Origin: Candidatus Zixiibacteriota bacterium
GTDB lineage: Bacteria; Zixibacteria; MSB-5A5; CAIYYT01
NCBI GenBank assembly: GCA_023134875.1
Contig: JAGLUH010000220.1
Coordinates: 1-5,217 of the forward strand
Length of the DNA stretch: 5,217 nt
Reading direction: 5' to 3'
The position numbers were made by a program, and so were the translations under genes. Positions 5,198 to 5,217 of this stretch are shown here, in pieces; position 1 is the stretch's first letter, and each line of letters starts with the position of its first letter. The notes below the pieces were generated by a model. The model worked only from the letters and a program-made list of their open reading frames with translations. It was not told the DNA's origin and did no database searches.

Positions 5198-5217
5198 GGG
5201 CTTGTTGAAGAACCCCT
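5198..5217. mobile_element. Start of a second MITE-like copy (cut by window edge)
   Basis: From 5198 the sequence reads GGGCTTGTTGAAGAACC. This differs at 2 of 17 bases from the left end of the element at 1534, and at 3 of 17 from its right end read on the minus strand. Because both ends are alike, orientation cannot be decided from the 20 bases available, and it could equally be the end of a full insertion sequence with the same terminal repeat. Confidence 0.6.

Overview
The window holds four protein-coding genes, all on the + strand, in two transcription units separated by an 811-base gap. Base composition is moderate (I estimate mid-50s % GC). The three-gene sodium-pump decarboxylase cluster suggests an anaerobic or facultatively anaerobic bacterium that couples decarboxylation to Na+ export. 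The carboxyltransferase subunit belongs to a divergent type (RDGLQS instead of RDAHQS) that I associate, from memory, with Bacteroidetes/spirochaete-like and FCB-group genomes. The intergenic DNA carries short dispersed repeats. An uncultured FCB-type lineage is a plausible but low-confidence guess.

Left part (1-1107): a REP-like palindrome lies at the window edge (1-36). It is followed by a gene (142-1107) for a TudS/DUF523-DUF1722 fusion protein, a likely [4Fe-4S]-dependent thiopyrimidine desulfidase with an accessory C-terminal domain.

Gap (1108-1918): no convincing gene. It contains a GC-rich hairpin (1340-1365), a segment that can fold into a multi-helix structure closed by a perfect 9-bp stem (1383-1504), and a 154-bp MITE-like element with imperfect terminal inverted repeats (1534-1687). 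It ends in a near-consensus sigma70 promoter (TTGACA-N17-TATGAT, 1812-1840) and a leader with an 11-bp hairpin (1859-1888) ahead of a strong Shine-Dalgarno site.

Right part (1919-5129): a tightly packed oadG-oadA-oadB operon. The genes encode the small membrane subunit, the carboxyltransferase fused to a biotin carrier domain, and the Na+-translocating membrane decarboxylase. OadA would move CO2 from its substrate (probably oxaloacetate) to biotin on its own C-terminal domain. OadB would decarboxylate carboxybiotin and pump Na+ out, and OadG would hold the complex together. No biotin carboxylase is encoded here, which fits a decarboxylase pump. Beyond the operon, a weak hairpin (5141-5163) is followed at the right edge by what looks like the start of a second copy of the MITE-like element (5198-5217). 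The operon therefore appears bracketed by related repeats.

I found no clearly novel multi-gene system. The points most worth a second look are the repeat pair, the structured intergenic segment, the leader hairpin, and the altered active-site and biotin motifs of OadA.
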